Virus record (IMG/VR): IMGVR_UViG_3300042895_000263
Coordinates: 1-37,609 of that record
Source of the DNA: a virus
Direction: 5' to 3' (one strand)
DNA length: 37,609 nucleotides
Shown here: positions 21,982 through 30,294 of the stretch, piece after piece
How positions within the stretch are numbered: the stretch's first letter is position 1
How the letters are laid out: each line of letters begins with the position of its first letter
Position numbers and translations under genes: made by a program
The notes under the pieces: model-generated
Databases searched by the model: none
What the model was told of the DNA's origin: nothing
The model's input: only the letters and a program-made list of their open reading frames with translations

Positions 21982-24900
21982 ATGACAGTCCGTAAGTATA
22001 TATCAACCTCACAAGAAACAACTTTGACAGTTGCACTGACAAGTAATGCAACAACAATGACTGTAATCTCCGCAGCGGGATTACTCGGTACGCTTACTCC
22101 TGCCGTTGGCGAAACATTTACTGTTGTTATTGACCCAGATACTTCACAAGAAGAAATTGTAGATGTAATAAGTCCTAGTGCTCCAGGTAGCAATACACTA
22201 ACAATTACTCGTGGTGTTGGAGTAGACGGCACTACTGCTATTGCTCACTCTGTTGGTGCAAAGGTACGTCACATGGCTACTGGCCGTGATTTCCGTGAAG
22301 CAAATCTCCACATTGAGAACTCAACAACTGCTCATGGGTTGACTATTGCTAACGTGCTTGAGACATCCGACACAAACATGATTACCAATGCAATGCTACA
22401 GGCAAACTCTGTAACCACTGCAAAGATTACTGACCTAAATGTTACTACTGGTAAAATAGCAGATAGCGCAATTACCTCTGCTAAAATTGCAGACCTAGGC
22501 ATTGCTACTGGCGATATTGCAGACCTAGCAATTACCACAGGCAAGGTTGCAGATGCTGCTATTACCTCAGCCAAGATTGCCGATTTGACAATTGCAACAG
22601 GAGATATTGCTGACAGTGCTATTACTTCGGCTAAGATTGCTGACGGCACTATTGTTGCTGGCGACATCGCTGACGGAGCGATTACTTCTGGAAAGATTCT
22701 AAACGATACAATTGTTAATGCTGATATTAACTCTGCTGCTGCAATCGCCTATAGCAAGTTAAATCTTGCTGGTTCCGTCACATCTGCTGATATTACAGAC
22801 GGCACTATTGTAAACGGTGACATTAGCCCAAGTGCTGCAATTGCGTACAGTAAATTAAACCTTGCTGGCTCTGTTACCTCGTCTGATATTGTAGATGGAA
22901 CTATTGTCAATGCTGACCTTAGCACCTCTGCTCAGGTTGCTTACAGCAAGTTAAACCTTACTAATACAATTGTCAATGCAGACATCAATGCTTCTGCTGC
23001 AATTGAAAAGACAAAGATTTCTGGCACAGCAATTACTGCTGCAGACACAGGTACTGTCACATCAACTATGATTGCCGATGGCGCAATTACTAATGCTGAC
23101 ATCAACGCAGCAGCGGCTATTGCACTCAGCAAGTTGGCAACTGACCCACTAGCACGTGCTAACCACACTGGTACTCAAACAGCATCTACTGTCTCTGACT
23201 TTGACACACAGGTTCGTACATCTCGCTTAGACCAGATGGCAGCCCCTACTGGCTCAGTCTCTGCTAACAGCCAAAAGATTACAAACCTAGCCACACCAAC
23301 ATCTAATACTGATGCAGCAACTAAGGCATACGCAGACTTGATGATTCCTTTGACTCAAAAGGGTGCAGCCAATGGTGTTGCAGAACTTGATGCTGATGGA
23401 CTTCTACCTGCTAATCGACTTCCATCACTATCAATTACTACTACTCAGGTAGTTGCAACGCAGGCAGCAATGCTTGCTCTTACAGCACAGACTGGTGACG
23501 TTGCTGTTCGTACAGATTTAAACAAGACATTTATCCTCACAGCATCACCTGCAACTACTCTTGCTAACTGGCAAGAACTTCTAACACCAACAGATGCTGT
23601 TCTATCTGTCGACGGTCAGACAGGCACAGTAAGCCTATCCTCTACATATGCAACAGTGGCTAATGCTGCTAATAAGTTGCCTTTGGCTGGTGGCACTATG
23701 TCAGGTGCTATTGTAATGGGAAGCAACAAGATTACAGGTCTTGGAACTCCTACTACAACTGGAGATGCTGCTACTAAAGATTACGCTGACACTAAGTTAG
23801 CACTTACAGGTGGAACACTATCTGGTGCTCTTGCTATGGGTACTAATAAGATTACTGGTGTTGGCGACCCAACTAACGCACAAGATGCTGCAACTAAAAA
23901 CTACATTGATAACGTAGTTCTTGCTCCATCTAACTTAATTGGCGTAATTACTTCTGTAGGAAATGCTACATCTATTGCTTCTCAGACTGGTACTGGTACT
24001 AAGTTTGTAGTAGATACAAGCCCTACCCTTGTAACACCAATATTAGGTGTAGCAACTGCTACATCAATTAACGGCACAACAATCCCAGCATCTAAGACTT
24101 TAGTTGCTACTGACTCAACTGTCTATGTTGTTCCTTCTCAGGGTGGTAATTCAGGAAAGTTTTTAACTACAGATGGGACTACCTCAACTTGGGGAACTGT
24201 TGCTGGATATAATGCACCAACCCTAGGTTCAACATCTATTGCATCTGGTGCTACTGTAGCAAATGTTAATGGGTTGACTATTAACTCAACAACAATCCCG
24301 ACAAGCAAAACTCTTGTAACTACAGATACAACAGCATATGTTTCTACTGCTGGTGGTTCAACAGTTACTGCATCTGCTGCTGGAGTAATTCCGCTTGTTC
24401 TTAAAGGAACAAGTTCTCAAACTGCTGATTTATTTCAAGTACAAGATAGCAGCACCAATAAACACTTAGCAATTGGGTATGACGGAAACGTTACTCTTGG
24501 AGGAATACCTGGTTCATATGCTTTGTTAATTGCTAAACCAGCACCAGATGTTAACATATTTGCTACAACTGGAACTAACATTGCTCGCCTAGGGTTGCGA
24601 AATACTAGCGGCTCATTTGAACTTGTAATTGATAACTCAATAGGCAATCTCTACGGACTTGGAAACTATAGTCGTATTATTTCTAATACTGGAGCATATC
24701 CAACTATATTTACAACTAACTCTTTAGAACGTATGCGTATTGATTCTGCTGGTCGTATAGGTATTGGGTCAACCCCAGCAGGTGTTGATGGTATTTTTAA
24801 TGTAAATATCAATGGAACTACATTACACCTTGGTTATGGAACAAATTTTGATAACTACTTTACAGCAGGCACAAACGGTATACAAGTATTCCGTACTGCT

Positions 24901-26154
24901 GGCACTGAACGTGTACGCATTGACTCATCAGGCAATGTTGGTATTGGTACCGCATCACCTGCTGCAAGCACTCGCTTAACTTTGTCTGATACCAATAGTG
25001 CTAAACTTGCACTAACTGGTGGCTCAACTCAAAATGGTATATTGCTTAACGCGGTATCTACTTCTAATCAGTACTATGTAGGTGCAGGAATCAACTTACT
25101 TGTTGGTGGAGATAAAGGATTTCTTATTTATAACACCGCCACTGCAACAGCAAAATTCTTTGCCAACGATATTACGGGCGAAACTCGCGTGCTAGGAACA
25201 ACATTTTTAACAAACTACACTAGTGGTGTAGAGCGTATGCGTATTGATGCTGCTGGTAATGCTTCCTTTACTGGCACTATAGCACCAGGAATGATTATTG
25301 GAAAAACAAATACTGGCGGAACAATCTTAGGCTCAAACGACTCAGGCAGTATCTCAGTTAGAGGAGATGCAACTACTCAAGCCGCTGCAATGTCTTTTCA
25401 TAGAGCGGGCAACTATGCCATAAATATGGGTCTTGATACCGACAACAACTTCAAAATTGGTGGTTGGTCTGCTGGTATCATTATGATGACTCTTACACCA
25501 GCAGGTAACCTAACAGTTCCTGGAACCGTAACTGCGCCAACATTTGCTGGTAATGCAACTACTGCATATGGACTAAATGTTCATGCAGGAAGAAACAATG
25601 AAGCAAACAAAGTTGTAAGAACTGATGGTAGTGGATATTTGCAAACTGGATATATTAACTCTGAAAATGGCAATGAAGGAAATAACTCTAATCCACCTCG
25701 TGTTTGGGGAACAAATGGTGGCGATAATTATTTACGTACATATTTAACAAGTGCTCTTAATGTAAATAGCGCAACTATTCTCAACTCTTCACATTATATT
25801 CAAAAAGTTGGAACTTCGGGTAACTTAAATACTGATTTCCAAAATACTCCTGCAGGAACATTTAGATATAACGGAGATTTTAACGGCGGAACTAACAGCC
25901 TTGGTGGTTGGTGGATTTATGAAAATAAACGCCACGACAATGCTTCTAATTATTGGGGCACACAAGTTGCCTGGGGATGGGAAGATAACGCCAACAGATT
26001 AGCCACAAGAAATGTTAGCGCTAACTCTTTTGGTGCGTGGGTACATTATATTAACTCTTCTAATCACAATACATACGGTTTAAGAAATATACAATCGTCA
26101 ACCTCTGGTCCATCTGGAGGCTCTGATGGCGATGTATGGATTCAATACACTTAA
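21982..26154 (+). CDS. Tail fibre built of repeats (1390 aa)
   Basis: A trimeric fibre or appendage that should contact the host. N-terminal about 130 residues form an attachment-like domain. Residues about 150-380 are degenerate repeats such as AITSAKIADLTIATGDIAD and SAAIAYSKLNLAGSVTSADI, typical of fibrous shafts. Next come TPTSNTDAATKAYAD-type repeats, three copies of the widespread tail-fibre motif (near 445, 595 and 635), then GIGTASPAASTRL-type strands with RMRIDSAGRIGIG and RVRIDSSGNVGIG. The C-terminal 180 residues are rich in Asn, Gly, Trp and Tyr (GGWWIYENKRHDNASNYWG) and are the likely receptor-binding tip. No chaperone peptidase motif seen. Confidence 0.9.
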   Translation: MTVRKYISTSQETTLTVALTSNATTMTVISAAGLLGTLTPAVGETFTVVIDPDTSQEEIVDVISPSAPGSNTLTITRGVGVDGTTAIAHSVGAKVRHMATGRDFREANLHIENSTTAHGLTIANVLETSDTNMITNAMLQANSVTTAKITDLNVTTGKIADSAITSAKIADLGIATGDIADLAITTGKVADAAITSAKIADLTIATGDIADSAITSAKIADGTIVAGDIADGAITSGKILNDTIVNADINSAAAIAYSKLNLAGSVTSADITDGTIVNGDISPSAAIAYSKLNLAGSVTSSDIVDGTIVNADLSTSAQVAYSKLNLTNTIVNADINASAAIEKTKISGTAITAADTGTVTSTMIADGAITNADINAAAAIALSKLATDPLARANHTGTQTASTVSDFDTQVRTSRLDQMAAPTGSVSANSQKITNLATPTSNTDAATKAYADLMIPLTQKGAANGVAELDADGLLPANRLPSLSITTTQVVATQAAMLALTAQTGDVAVRTDLNKTFILTASPATTLANWQELLTPTDAVLSVDGQTGTVSLSSTYATVANAANKLPLAGGTMSGAIVMGSNKITGLGTPTTTGDAATKDYADTKLALTGGTLSGALAMGTNKITGVGDPTNAQDAATKNYIDNVVLAPSNLIGVITSVGNATSIASQTGTGTKFVVDTSPTLVTPILGVATATSINGTTIPASKTLVATDSTVYVVPSQGGNSGKFLTTDGTTSTWGTVAGYNAPTLGSTSIASGATVANVNGLTINSTTIPTSKTLVTTDTTAYVSTAGGSTVTASAAGVIPLVLKGTSSQTADLFQVQDSSTNKHLAIGYDGNVTLGGIPGSYALLIAKPAPDVNIFATTGTNIARLGLRNTSGSFELVIDNSIGNLYGLGNYSRIISNTGAYPTIFTTNSLERMRIDSAGRIGIGSTPAGVDGIFNVNINGTTLHLGYGTNFDNYFTAGTNGIQVFRTAGTERVRIDSSGNVGIGTASPAASTRLTLSDTNSAKLALTGGSTQNGILLNAVSTSNQYYVGAGINLLVGGDKGFLIYNTATATAKFFANDITGETRVLGTTFLTNYTSGVERMRIDAAGNASFTGTIAPGMIIGKTNTGGTILGSNDSGSISVRGDATTQAAAMSFHRAGNYAINMGLDTDNNFKIGGWSAGIIMMTLTPAGNLTVPGTVTAPTFAGNATTAYGLNVHAGRNNEANKVVRTDGSGYLQTGYINSENGNEGNNSNPPRVWGTNGGDNYLRTYLTSALNVNSATILNSSHYIQKVGTSGNLNTDFQNTPAGTFRYNGDFNGGTNSLGGWWIYENKRHDNASNYWGTQVAWGWEDNANRLATRNVSANSFGAWVHYINSSNHNTYGLRNIQSSTSGPSGGSDGDVWIQYT

Positions 26155-26166
26155 TAAGGGGTCAAA

Positions 26167-27123
26167 ATGGCTGTATATGTAAAGGTTGCTGGCACTTGGA
26201 GAACTGCCTCTAATGTGTACACTAAAGTTGCTGGCACTTGGAGAACAGCATCTGATATGCCAGTTAAAGTTGCTGGTGTATGGAAAACTGGAGTTCTAGC
26301 GCAAAAACCTACAGCAGTTGAATACTTGGTAGTAGCAGGCGGTGGCGGTGGTGCAAATGGTGGTGCTGGAGCAGGCGGTTATAGAACGGCAAGCGGTTTT
26401 GCGGTTGCATCTGGTACTGCAATAACAGTTACCGTTGGCGCAGGCGGTGCTGCTGTTACTTTTGGTTCTCCTTACCAACCCGCACCAAACGGAAGTAACT
26501 CCGTGTTTAGTAGCATTACCTCCGCAGGTGGAGGTGGCGCTGCACAAGGTAATCCTGGTGGTACTAATGCAAACGGTGCAGCAGGTGGTTCAGGTTCAGG
26601 TGCTTGGGGAAGTGGAACTGCTGGCGCAGGCAATACTCCTGCAACGTCACCTTCACAGGGTAATAACGGTGGGTCAAGCGGTATATTTTCATTTACTCAA
26701 TACGGTGGTGGTGGTGGTGCGTCTGCCGTCGGTGGTAATGGAGAGCCTACTAATCTTAAAGGCGGAGCAGGTGGTGCAGGTACTGCATCAAGCATTACAG
26801 GAACATCCGTAACCTATGCAGGTGGTGGTGGTGCTGCTACCAACCAAACTGCCTATTCTGCCCCTGGTGGCGCAGGTGGCGGTGGAAATGGTGGCTACAA
26901 CGTTTCTACTGGAGCGGTTGCAGGAACCTCTGGTGCTGCAAATACAGGTGGTGGAGCAGGCGGTCAATACAATACTTACAATACTGGCGGTTCTGGTGTA
27001 GTAATTATTCGCTACCCAAACACCTTTACTAATGCAGTAGCCACAACAGGCTCACCTACATTTACAAACACAGGCGGATATAAGATTTACAAATTTACTG
27101 GAAGTGGGAGCATTACTTTCTAA
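26167..27123 (+). CDS. Glycine-rich adhesin / tail tip protein (318 aa)
   Basis: The N-terminus holds three copies of a short unit (VKVAGTWRTAS, TKVAGTWRTAS, VKVAGVWKTG, about residues 4-42), then VEYLVVAGGGGG and about 220 residues dominated by Gly, with many GGGG/GGAGG runs, and a beta-rich end (GSGVVIIRYPNTF and YKIYKFTGSGSITF). This is the pattern of glycine-rich phage adhesins, whose poly-Gly stretches pack as polyglycine-II helices and present variable loops to the receptor. It sits just after the fibre gene with AAGGGG upstream. Role in host range is inferred from the family. Confidence 0.8.
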   Translation: MAVYVKVAGTWRTASNVYTKVAGTWRTASDMPVKVAGVWKTGVLAQKPTAVEYLVVAGGGGGANGGAGAGGYRTASGFAVASGTAITVTVGAGGAAVTFGSPYQPAPNGSNSVFSSITSAGGGGAAQGNPGGTNANGAAGGSGSGAWGSGTAGAGNTPATSPSQGNNGGSSGIFSFTQYGGGGGASAVGGNGEPTNLKGGAGGAGTASSITGTSVTYAGGGGAATNQTAYSAPGGAGGGGNGGYNVSTGAVAGTSGAANTGGGAGGQYNTYNTGGSGVVIIRYPNTFTNAVATTGSPTFTNTGGYKIYKFTGSGSITF

Positions 27124-27530
27124 TGGCACATTTTGCACAACTAGATGAAACAAACATTGTTACTCAGGTAATTGTTGTAAACAACAATGAACTATTAATT
27201 GATGGCGTTGAGTCAGAGGCTAAAGGTATTGAATTTTGCCAATCACTATTTGGTGGCAATTGGGTCCAAACTTCATACAATAAAAACTTTCGTAAGAACT
27301 ATGCAGGTATTGGTTTTATTTATGACCTAACTCTTGATGCATTTTATGCACCTCAACCGTACTCTTCTTGGGTATTAGATGAGGACGCCATATGGCAAGC
27401 ACCTGTTGCTTACCCAACAGACGGCAAGACTTACCTTTGGGACGAAACAACCCTGCAATGGGTAGAGGTAACTGATACAATAGAAACGAACCAGCCTGAC
27501 GAGGCTGACTTAACAGAAGGAACAAACTAA
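27123..27530 (+). CDS. Conserved phage protein, tail-region (135 aa)
   Basis: Opens MAHFAQLDETNIVTQVIVVNNN and includes EAKGIEFCQSLFGGNWVQTS, FRKNYAGIGFIYD and PYSSWVLDEDAIWQAP. This pattern recurs in many environmental tailed phages as a conserved hypothetical protein close to tail genes (recollection; function not established). Soluble, beta-rich, acidic end. TAATG overlaps on both sides tie it to the adhesin and the next small gene, so a tail or tail-assembly role is likely. Confidence 0.8.
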   Translation: MAHFAQLDETNIVTQVIVVNNNELLIDGVESEAKGIEFCQSLFGGNWVQTSYNKNFRKNYAGIGFIYDLTLDAFYAPQPYSSWVLDEDAIWQAPVAYPTDGKTYLWDETTLQWVEVTDTIETNQPDEADLTEGTN

Positions 27531-27760
27531 TGTCAATTGATTACTCATCACTACTAACTGCAAAACAAAAGCGCGATGTCATAGAACAACGCATTGCTCA
27601 GTTTGCACTAGAGGCATACCAGCACACACTTACCAAAGAAACTTGTGCAGCGCTTGATGACGAAGAAGGTCTCAAATTTCTAGAGAAGTCGCTTATAACT
27701 CTTGAAGCGGCTATCACAACGCATCAAGCAGAACTAGCAAAACTTCCTGCTGACGAATAA
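27530..27760 (+). CDS. Small helical protein (76 aa), possible fibre chaperone or tail protein
   Basis: Not recognised. Almost entirely helical, likely a coiled coil (QKRDVIEQRIAQFALEAYQHTL then LEKSLITLEAAITTHQAELAKL). No membrane segment. Small helical genes right after adhesin genes are sometimes assembly chaperones, but nothing specific shows that here. It is the last gene before a terminator. Confidence 0.7.
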   Translation: MSIDYSSLLTAKQKRDVIEQRIAQFALEAYQHTLTKETCAALDDEEGLKFLEKSLITLEAAITTHQAELAKLPADE

Positions 27761-27782
27761 ACAATAAGTAGCAAGACCACCT

Positions 27783-27810
27783 GAGCGTGTGGCTAAACCG
27801 CTCATTTTTT
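27783..27810 (+). terminator. Rho-independent terminator inside the late region
   Basis: GAGCG/CGCTC stem (27783-27787 with 27799-27803), possibly longer with rearranged GG/CC pairs, then A and six T (27805-27810). It separates the fibre/adhesin genes from the 754-residue tail gene, only 22 bases before that gene's GTG start, so the downstream genes need read-through or a promoter that is not obvious. Confidence 0.65.
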
Positions 27811-27832
27811 CATGCCTATTCTAAGGAGCAAT

Positions 27833-30097
27833 GTGACAACTTATAGTCCAGATATTACGGAGTCCATCCCGTTAAACGTTGGAAATCCAACAAGTGCGGC
27901 TCTTTGGACAAACAACGCAGAAGACTATGACGTTGCAGTGGGTGGCTTGCCATTCTTCCTAGCACCTACAGACCAGAATCCTTATCAAAGAGAGACTGCT
28001 CCTTATCGTAAGGACCAGTTCGATGCTGCTTCTGAACCAGGTGAACAGTCATTGACTGGTTGGTGGATTCGTTCACAGTCATCTTTCCATGTTGGTAATG
28101 GTATCAAGTTCTATGACCCATCAGCAGGTGAGGCCACTAAGTATCGTTTTGCTGATTCACAAGGTGTGGATGTATGGACTAAAGGTGAAGTCAAACTTCT
28201 GAAAGATGTTACAGACGTACACGTTACAACTGGTGCGGTTGTAGGCACAGACCATCAGCACCCTAACCAGCACATCCGTTCCATTAAATGGAGTGGCGTT
28301 GATGCTGTATTGCTTCATGATGAGTTCGATGTAGACAAGATTTACCCATCAATTACTGTATCTATTAACAACAAAGCGCGTACTACTAACGTAGCAACCC
28401 TTACCACTACTGCAGCACACGGTCTTGCAGTTGGTATGACCATTGTAATAACAGGTGTCGATGCAACATTCAACGGTTCTTACCGTATAACAACCGTACC
28501 TACAACTACTACTTTTACTTATACAACAGGAACAAGCGGAACAATAGCATCCACTGCAGTATCTCCAGTAGGAACTGGTGTAACTAATCCAGTAATTCAC
28601 TACATTGACTACATCTCTGGCACTGACAAGAAAGTGTTTGCTATCTGCGATGATGGAATCAATGCTTACTGGATAACCAATAAAACAGTTGGTGGAAATC
28701 AACGCATTACGATGTTCAAGAAGCCACTATCAGGTGACTCCGTTACTGGAGCATCCAATCCATCTGCAACTGGCGATGTTACTCAGATGTTCCAAGATGC
28801 TAATATTGAAATTGTATATGCAAAGATGGAGTTCATCAAAGACCGTATTGTCCTATGTGTAAACAATCTAGTTTATGAGTTACCAACTAATGCAACTAGC
28901 CTTACAGGTGCAGGTGGTGGAACCCTAGTATATACAAATCCTAATACTAACTATCACTACACATCTGTTGCAGCATCTGGTCCTGCTATCTACACTGCGG
29001 GTCACTCAGGTATATATTCAACAATTCAGAAGTACACATTAAATGCTGCTACTGGTGCTATACCTACACTTGCTCAGGCCGTAGTGGCTGCTGAATTTCC
29101 TCCTGGTGAAATAGTTGAAAAACTATCTTATTATCTAGGGTATATGATGATTGGTACATCTAAGGGTGTCCGAGTTGCTGTAGTCAATGACCAAGACGGT
29201 TCACTAAGTTATGGACCTCTCATAGTAGAAACCAGTCAGCCAGTCTATGACTTTGCTGCTCGTGACCGTTTCGTGTGGTGCACAACAGGTATTGGTGCTT
29301 TAGATGCTGGCCTTATTCGTATTGACTTGAGTCAAAGTATTGAAAACGAACCACTACGGTTTGCTTATGCAAATGACCTACAGGTGACTCAGGTTGCGAC
29401 TCACTATACAACTGCAGTTAACTTTATTGGTACTACCAATCGTCTTGCTTTCTGTACAGAATTTCAAGTAACTGATGGCGCTATCTATCTTGAATCAGCA
29501 ACCGTGCTACGGGCTACTGGTTATGTAACTACTGGTGCTATCCGCTATGGAACGCTTGAGCCAAAGAACTTTAAGTTCTTACGTGCACGAGGTAGTTTCA
29601 CTAATGGTGCTATGGATATCTATTCAGTTGATTCTCTAGGTAATATTTACACAGTCATCACTTACAACTCTACAATTGGTACTCCTGAGTCTGCTACAAC
29701 TAACCCAGAAGGACCACAAGAGTACTTATCCTACAAGTTTACGCTCTCACGCAGTGCAGCCAATACCAGTCTAGGTCCTATATTTAAGGGCTATCAAGCA
29801 AAGGCTCTACCAGCAACAGAACGCCAACGAGTGATTCAGTTCCCTGTATGGTGTTTCGACGTAGAAACCGATAGATATAATGTGAAAACTGGATATGAAG
29901 GACGTGCGTGGGAGCGTATTCAAGAACTTGAGTCAATTGAAAAACTTGGCGATATTGTCAACTTCCAAGACTTTACTACAGGAGAAAGCGTGCAAGCCAT
30001 TATTGAGCGAGTAAACTTCAACCGCAAGACACCACCATCAGGCAAGTTTGATGGCTTTGGTGGCATGCTTACTATCACAGTTAGGACTGTCTTATAA
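27833..30097 (+). CDS. Large tail protein (754 aa), GTG start
   Basis: GTG 27833 is chosen because AAGGAG lies five bases upstream; the in-frame ATG 27812 has only the T run of the terminator before it. The protein is beta-rich from end to end: an N-terminal part with GGLPFFLAPTDQNPYQRET, an inserted AHGLAVG...GVDATFNGSYRITTV unit (about 195-220) of a kind often found in phage tail proteins, WD-like repeats of hydrophobic strands (YLGYMMIGTSKGVRVAVVND) and a C-terminal domain with ERQRVIQFPVWCFD. Probably a propeller-like tail hub, nozzle or spike. Downstream overlap is TAATG. Confidence 0.72.
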   Translation: MTTYSPDITESIPLNVGNPTSAALWTNNAEDYDVAVGGLPFFLAPTDQNPYQRETAPYRKDQFDAASEPGEQSLTGWWIRSQSSFHVGNGIKFYDPSAGEATKYRFADSQGVDVWTKGEVKLLKDVTDVHVTTGAVVGTDHQHPNQHIRSIKWSGVDAVLLHDEFDVDKIYPSITVSINNKARTTNVATLTTTAAHGLAVGMTIVITGVDATFNGSYRITTVPTTTTFTYTTGTSGTIASTAVSPVGTGVTNPVIHYIDYISGTDKKVFAICDDGINAYWITNKTVGGNQRITMFKKPLSGDSVTGASNPSATGDVTQMFQDANIEIVYAKMEFIKDRIVLCVNNLVYELPTNATSLTGAGGGTLVYTNPNTNYHYTSVAASGPAIYTAGHSGIYSTIQKYTLNAATGAIPTLAQAVVAAEFPPGEIVEKLSYYLGYMMIGTSKGVRVAVVNDQDGSLSYGPLIVETSQPVYDFAARDRFVWCTTGIGALDAGLIRIDLSQSIENEPLRFAYANDLQVTQVATHYTTAVNFIGTTNRLAFCTEFQVTDGAIYLESATVLRATGYVTTGAIRYGTLEPKNFKFLRARGSFTNGAMDIYSVDSLGNIYTVITYNSTIGTPESATTNPEGPQEYLSYKFTLSRSAANTSLGPIFKGYQAKALPATERQRVIQFPVWCFDVETDRYNVKTGYEGRAWERIQELESIEKLGDIVNFQDFTTGESVQAIIERVNFNRKTPPSGKFDGFGGMLTITVRTVL

Positions 30098-30294
30098 TGA
30101 CCGCAGTAGATTGGGCAGCACTAATAGTCTCAGTTACAACAATTGCAGCAGCGTTTGCTGGTGGAGTTCGTTGGCTGGTAAAGCATTATCTGTATGAATT
30201 GAGACCTAACGGGGGCGGTTCCGTTAAAGACCAAGTGAATCGATTGGAAGCCCGTGTTGATGAAATTTACTTACTCCTTTGCGAGAAAAAGTAG
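30097..30294 (+). CDS. Small membrane protein with coiled-coil tail, holin-like (65 aa)
   Basis: One hydrophobic helix (about residues 6-28, WAALIVSVTTIAAAFAGGVRWL) followed by a basic/polar linker and a short coiled coil (VKDQVNRLEARVDEIYLLLCEKK). This is the layout of small phage membrane proteins found in lysis cassettes. It overlaps the next gene by 35 bases in another frame. A holin, antiholin or membrane anchor are all possible; being first of a run of membrane proteins before the endolysin supports a lysis role. Confidence 0.65.
   Translation: MTAVDWAALIVSVTTIAAAFAGGVRWLVKHYLYELRPNGGGSVKDQVNRLEARVDEIYLLLCEKK

Noticed and set aside
22430-23110. CRISPR-like or tandem DNA repeats in the fibre gene
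   Set aside because: The repeats are at protein level only; the DNA differs between copies and there are no spacers.
26296-26547. Cysteine-rich minus-strand frame
   Set aside because: Shadow of glycine codons (GGN/GCN) of the adhesin gene; no ribosome-binding site.
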